DNA of 33,868 bases from Candidatus Cryptobacteroides faecavium. Its GTDB lineage: Bacteria; Bacteroidota; Bacteroidia; Bacteroidales; UBA932. A program made the translations under genes and the position numbers. The notes beneath the pieces were generated by a model, which was given only the letters and a program-made list of their open reading frames with translations, made no database searches and had not been told where the DNA came from. Of this stretch, positions 33,401-33,868 are shown in pieces. The stretch lies in contig JADIMB010000005.1 in NCBI GenBank assembly GCA_017694995.1, forward strand, positions 1-33,868, given 5' to 3'. The first letter of the stretch is position 1. Every line of letters starts with the position of its first letter.

Positions 33401-33431
33401 TTTGTCCTGTCGCAAAATTATTATATTTTTG
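33401..33431 (+). promoter_or_regulatory. Promoter of pckA
   Basis: TTTG (33401-33404; TTG 33402-33404), a 19-base spacer and TATTTTTG (33424-33431) give a full match to the Bacteroidota consensus. Transcription would start near 33438 with a leader of about 50 bases. It is one of the three best promoters in the window. Confidence 0.8.
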
Positions 33432-33486
33432 CAGCGCATAAATTGAGATTCATAAAGTTATAAACCTTTTAATATAAGTTTGTATC

Positions 33487-33868
33487 ATGAGTAAAATTGA
33501 TTTGACCAAGTACGGCATCACAGATGTGAAAGAGATTCTTCACAACCCGTCTTACGAGGTTCTTTTCGCTGAAGAAACTAAGGATTCACTCGAAGGCTAT
33601 GAGAAAGGCCAGGTTACAGAGCTCGGCGCTGTCAATGTAATGACAGGTATCTACACCGGACGTTCTCCTAAAGACAAATTCTTTGTTTACAACGAGGCCA
33701 GCAAGGACACTGTATGGTGGACTTCTGACGCATACAAAAACGACAACAAACCATGCTCTGAAGAGGCTTGGGCAGACCTCAAGGCAAAGGCTGTAAAGCA
33801 GCTCTCAGGCAAGAGGCTCTTCGTAATGGATACTTTCTGCGGTGCAAACCCTGCAACCCGTCTTAAAG
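33487..33868 (+). CDS. pckA: Phosphoenolpyruvate carboxykinase (ATP), 5' part only
   Basis: The frame starts at ATG 33487 and is open to the window edge (127 codons of about 535). The encoded residues include [14 protein letters not shown] and the substrate-binding [16 protein letters not shown] (about 52-67), then [14 protein letters not shown], all typical of the ATP-dependent enzyme. It makes phosphoenolpyruvate from oxaloacetate, or runs in the fixing direction during succinate fermentation in Bacteroidales. Its codon choice (more CTC, CGT and GCT, few AGG and ATA) differs from its neighbours and fits high expression, in line with the strong promoter. The catalytic core is outside the window. 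Confidence 0.95.
   Translation, partial: MSKIDLTKYGITDVKEILHNPSYEVLFAEETKDSLEGYEKGQVTELGAVNVMTGIYTGRSPKDKFFVYNEASKDTVWWTSDAYKNDNKPCSEEAWADLKAKAVKQLSGKRLFVMDTFCGANPATRLK

Noticed and set aside
1..33868. CRISPR array, prophage, transposon, toxin-antitoxin or defence island
   Set aside because: No regularly spaced repeats, integrase, transposase, terminal inverted repeats or recognised defence genes were found on either strand; recQ and the exonuclease are ordinary repair genes here.

Overview
The window looks like a housekeeping stretch of chromosome from a member of the Bacteroidota, most likely order Bacteroidales; the family cannot be fixed from the sequence alone. The primary sigma factor is of the short type (286 residues) seen in this phylum. 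Many intergenic regions carry the phylum's promoter box TAnnTTTG, three of them with a TTG about 18-19 bases upstream. The protein families also fit: a TamB-like giant, a short RsmI-like methyltransferase, a fimbrillin-like lipoprotein and a secreted helix-hairpin-helix protein. Gene density is high and no gap without a gene exceeds 300 bases. I see no insertion sequence, phage gene, CRISPR array, integrase or recognisable defence cassette.

Layout. Positions 1-800 hold the 5' part of a minus-strand secreted helix-hairpin-helix/barrel protein. Positions 952-3692 form a plus-strand run hpt, adk, obgE, PAP2 phosphatase, the last three with one-base stop/start overlaps. tRNA-Ala(TGC) follows on the minus strand with its own promoter and terminator, then dut and murF on the plus strand. 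A convergent minus-strand block (5802-12584) holds a fimbrillin/beta-propeller lipoprotein, a small acidic-tailed protein, argS, rpoD and an HtrA/Deg protease. Positions 12728-15395 carry dnaN, a DnaQ-like exonuclease and a degenerate FAH-fold protein. Next are minus-strand tRNA-Thr(CGT), then a BaiN/YhiN-type flavoprotein and a GH43 lipoprotein on the plus strand. mnmA (minus) and cdd (plus) diverge from interlocked promoters. The SRP RNA follows on the minus strand, then a COG2509-type flavoprotein and tsaD. From 23430 a plus-strand run carries tamB, an RsmI-like methyltransferase, folB, mtaB and an MBL-fold hydrolase. recQ is on the minus strand, and the window ends inside pckA.

The genes serve basic functions: nucleotide metabolism (hpt, adk, dut, cdd), replication and repair (dnaN, exonuclease, recQ), transcription (rpoD), translation and tRNA modification (argS, two tRNAs, mnmA, tsaD, mtaB, RsmI-like, obgE), envelope biogenesis (murF, tamB, Deg, PAP2), protein targeting (SRP RNA), folate (folB) and gluconeogenesis (pckA).

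No clear new multi-gene system is visible. The points most worth a second look are a structured spacer between rpoD and argS that contains a copy of the 16S rRNA 3' end (anti-Shine-Dalgarno) sequence, three tandem hairpins between tsaD and the COG2509 flavoprotein, a near-palindromic pair of divergent promoter boxes between mnmA and cdd, a large insert in MnmA, a tamB gene without an ATG start, a degenerate FAH-fold protein beside dnaN, and a fimbrillin/beta-propeller fusion.
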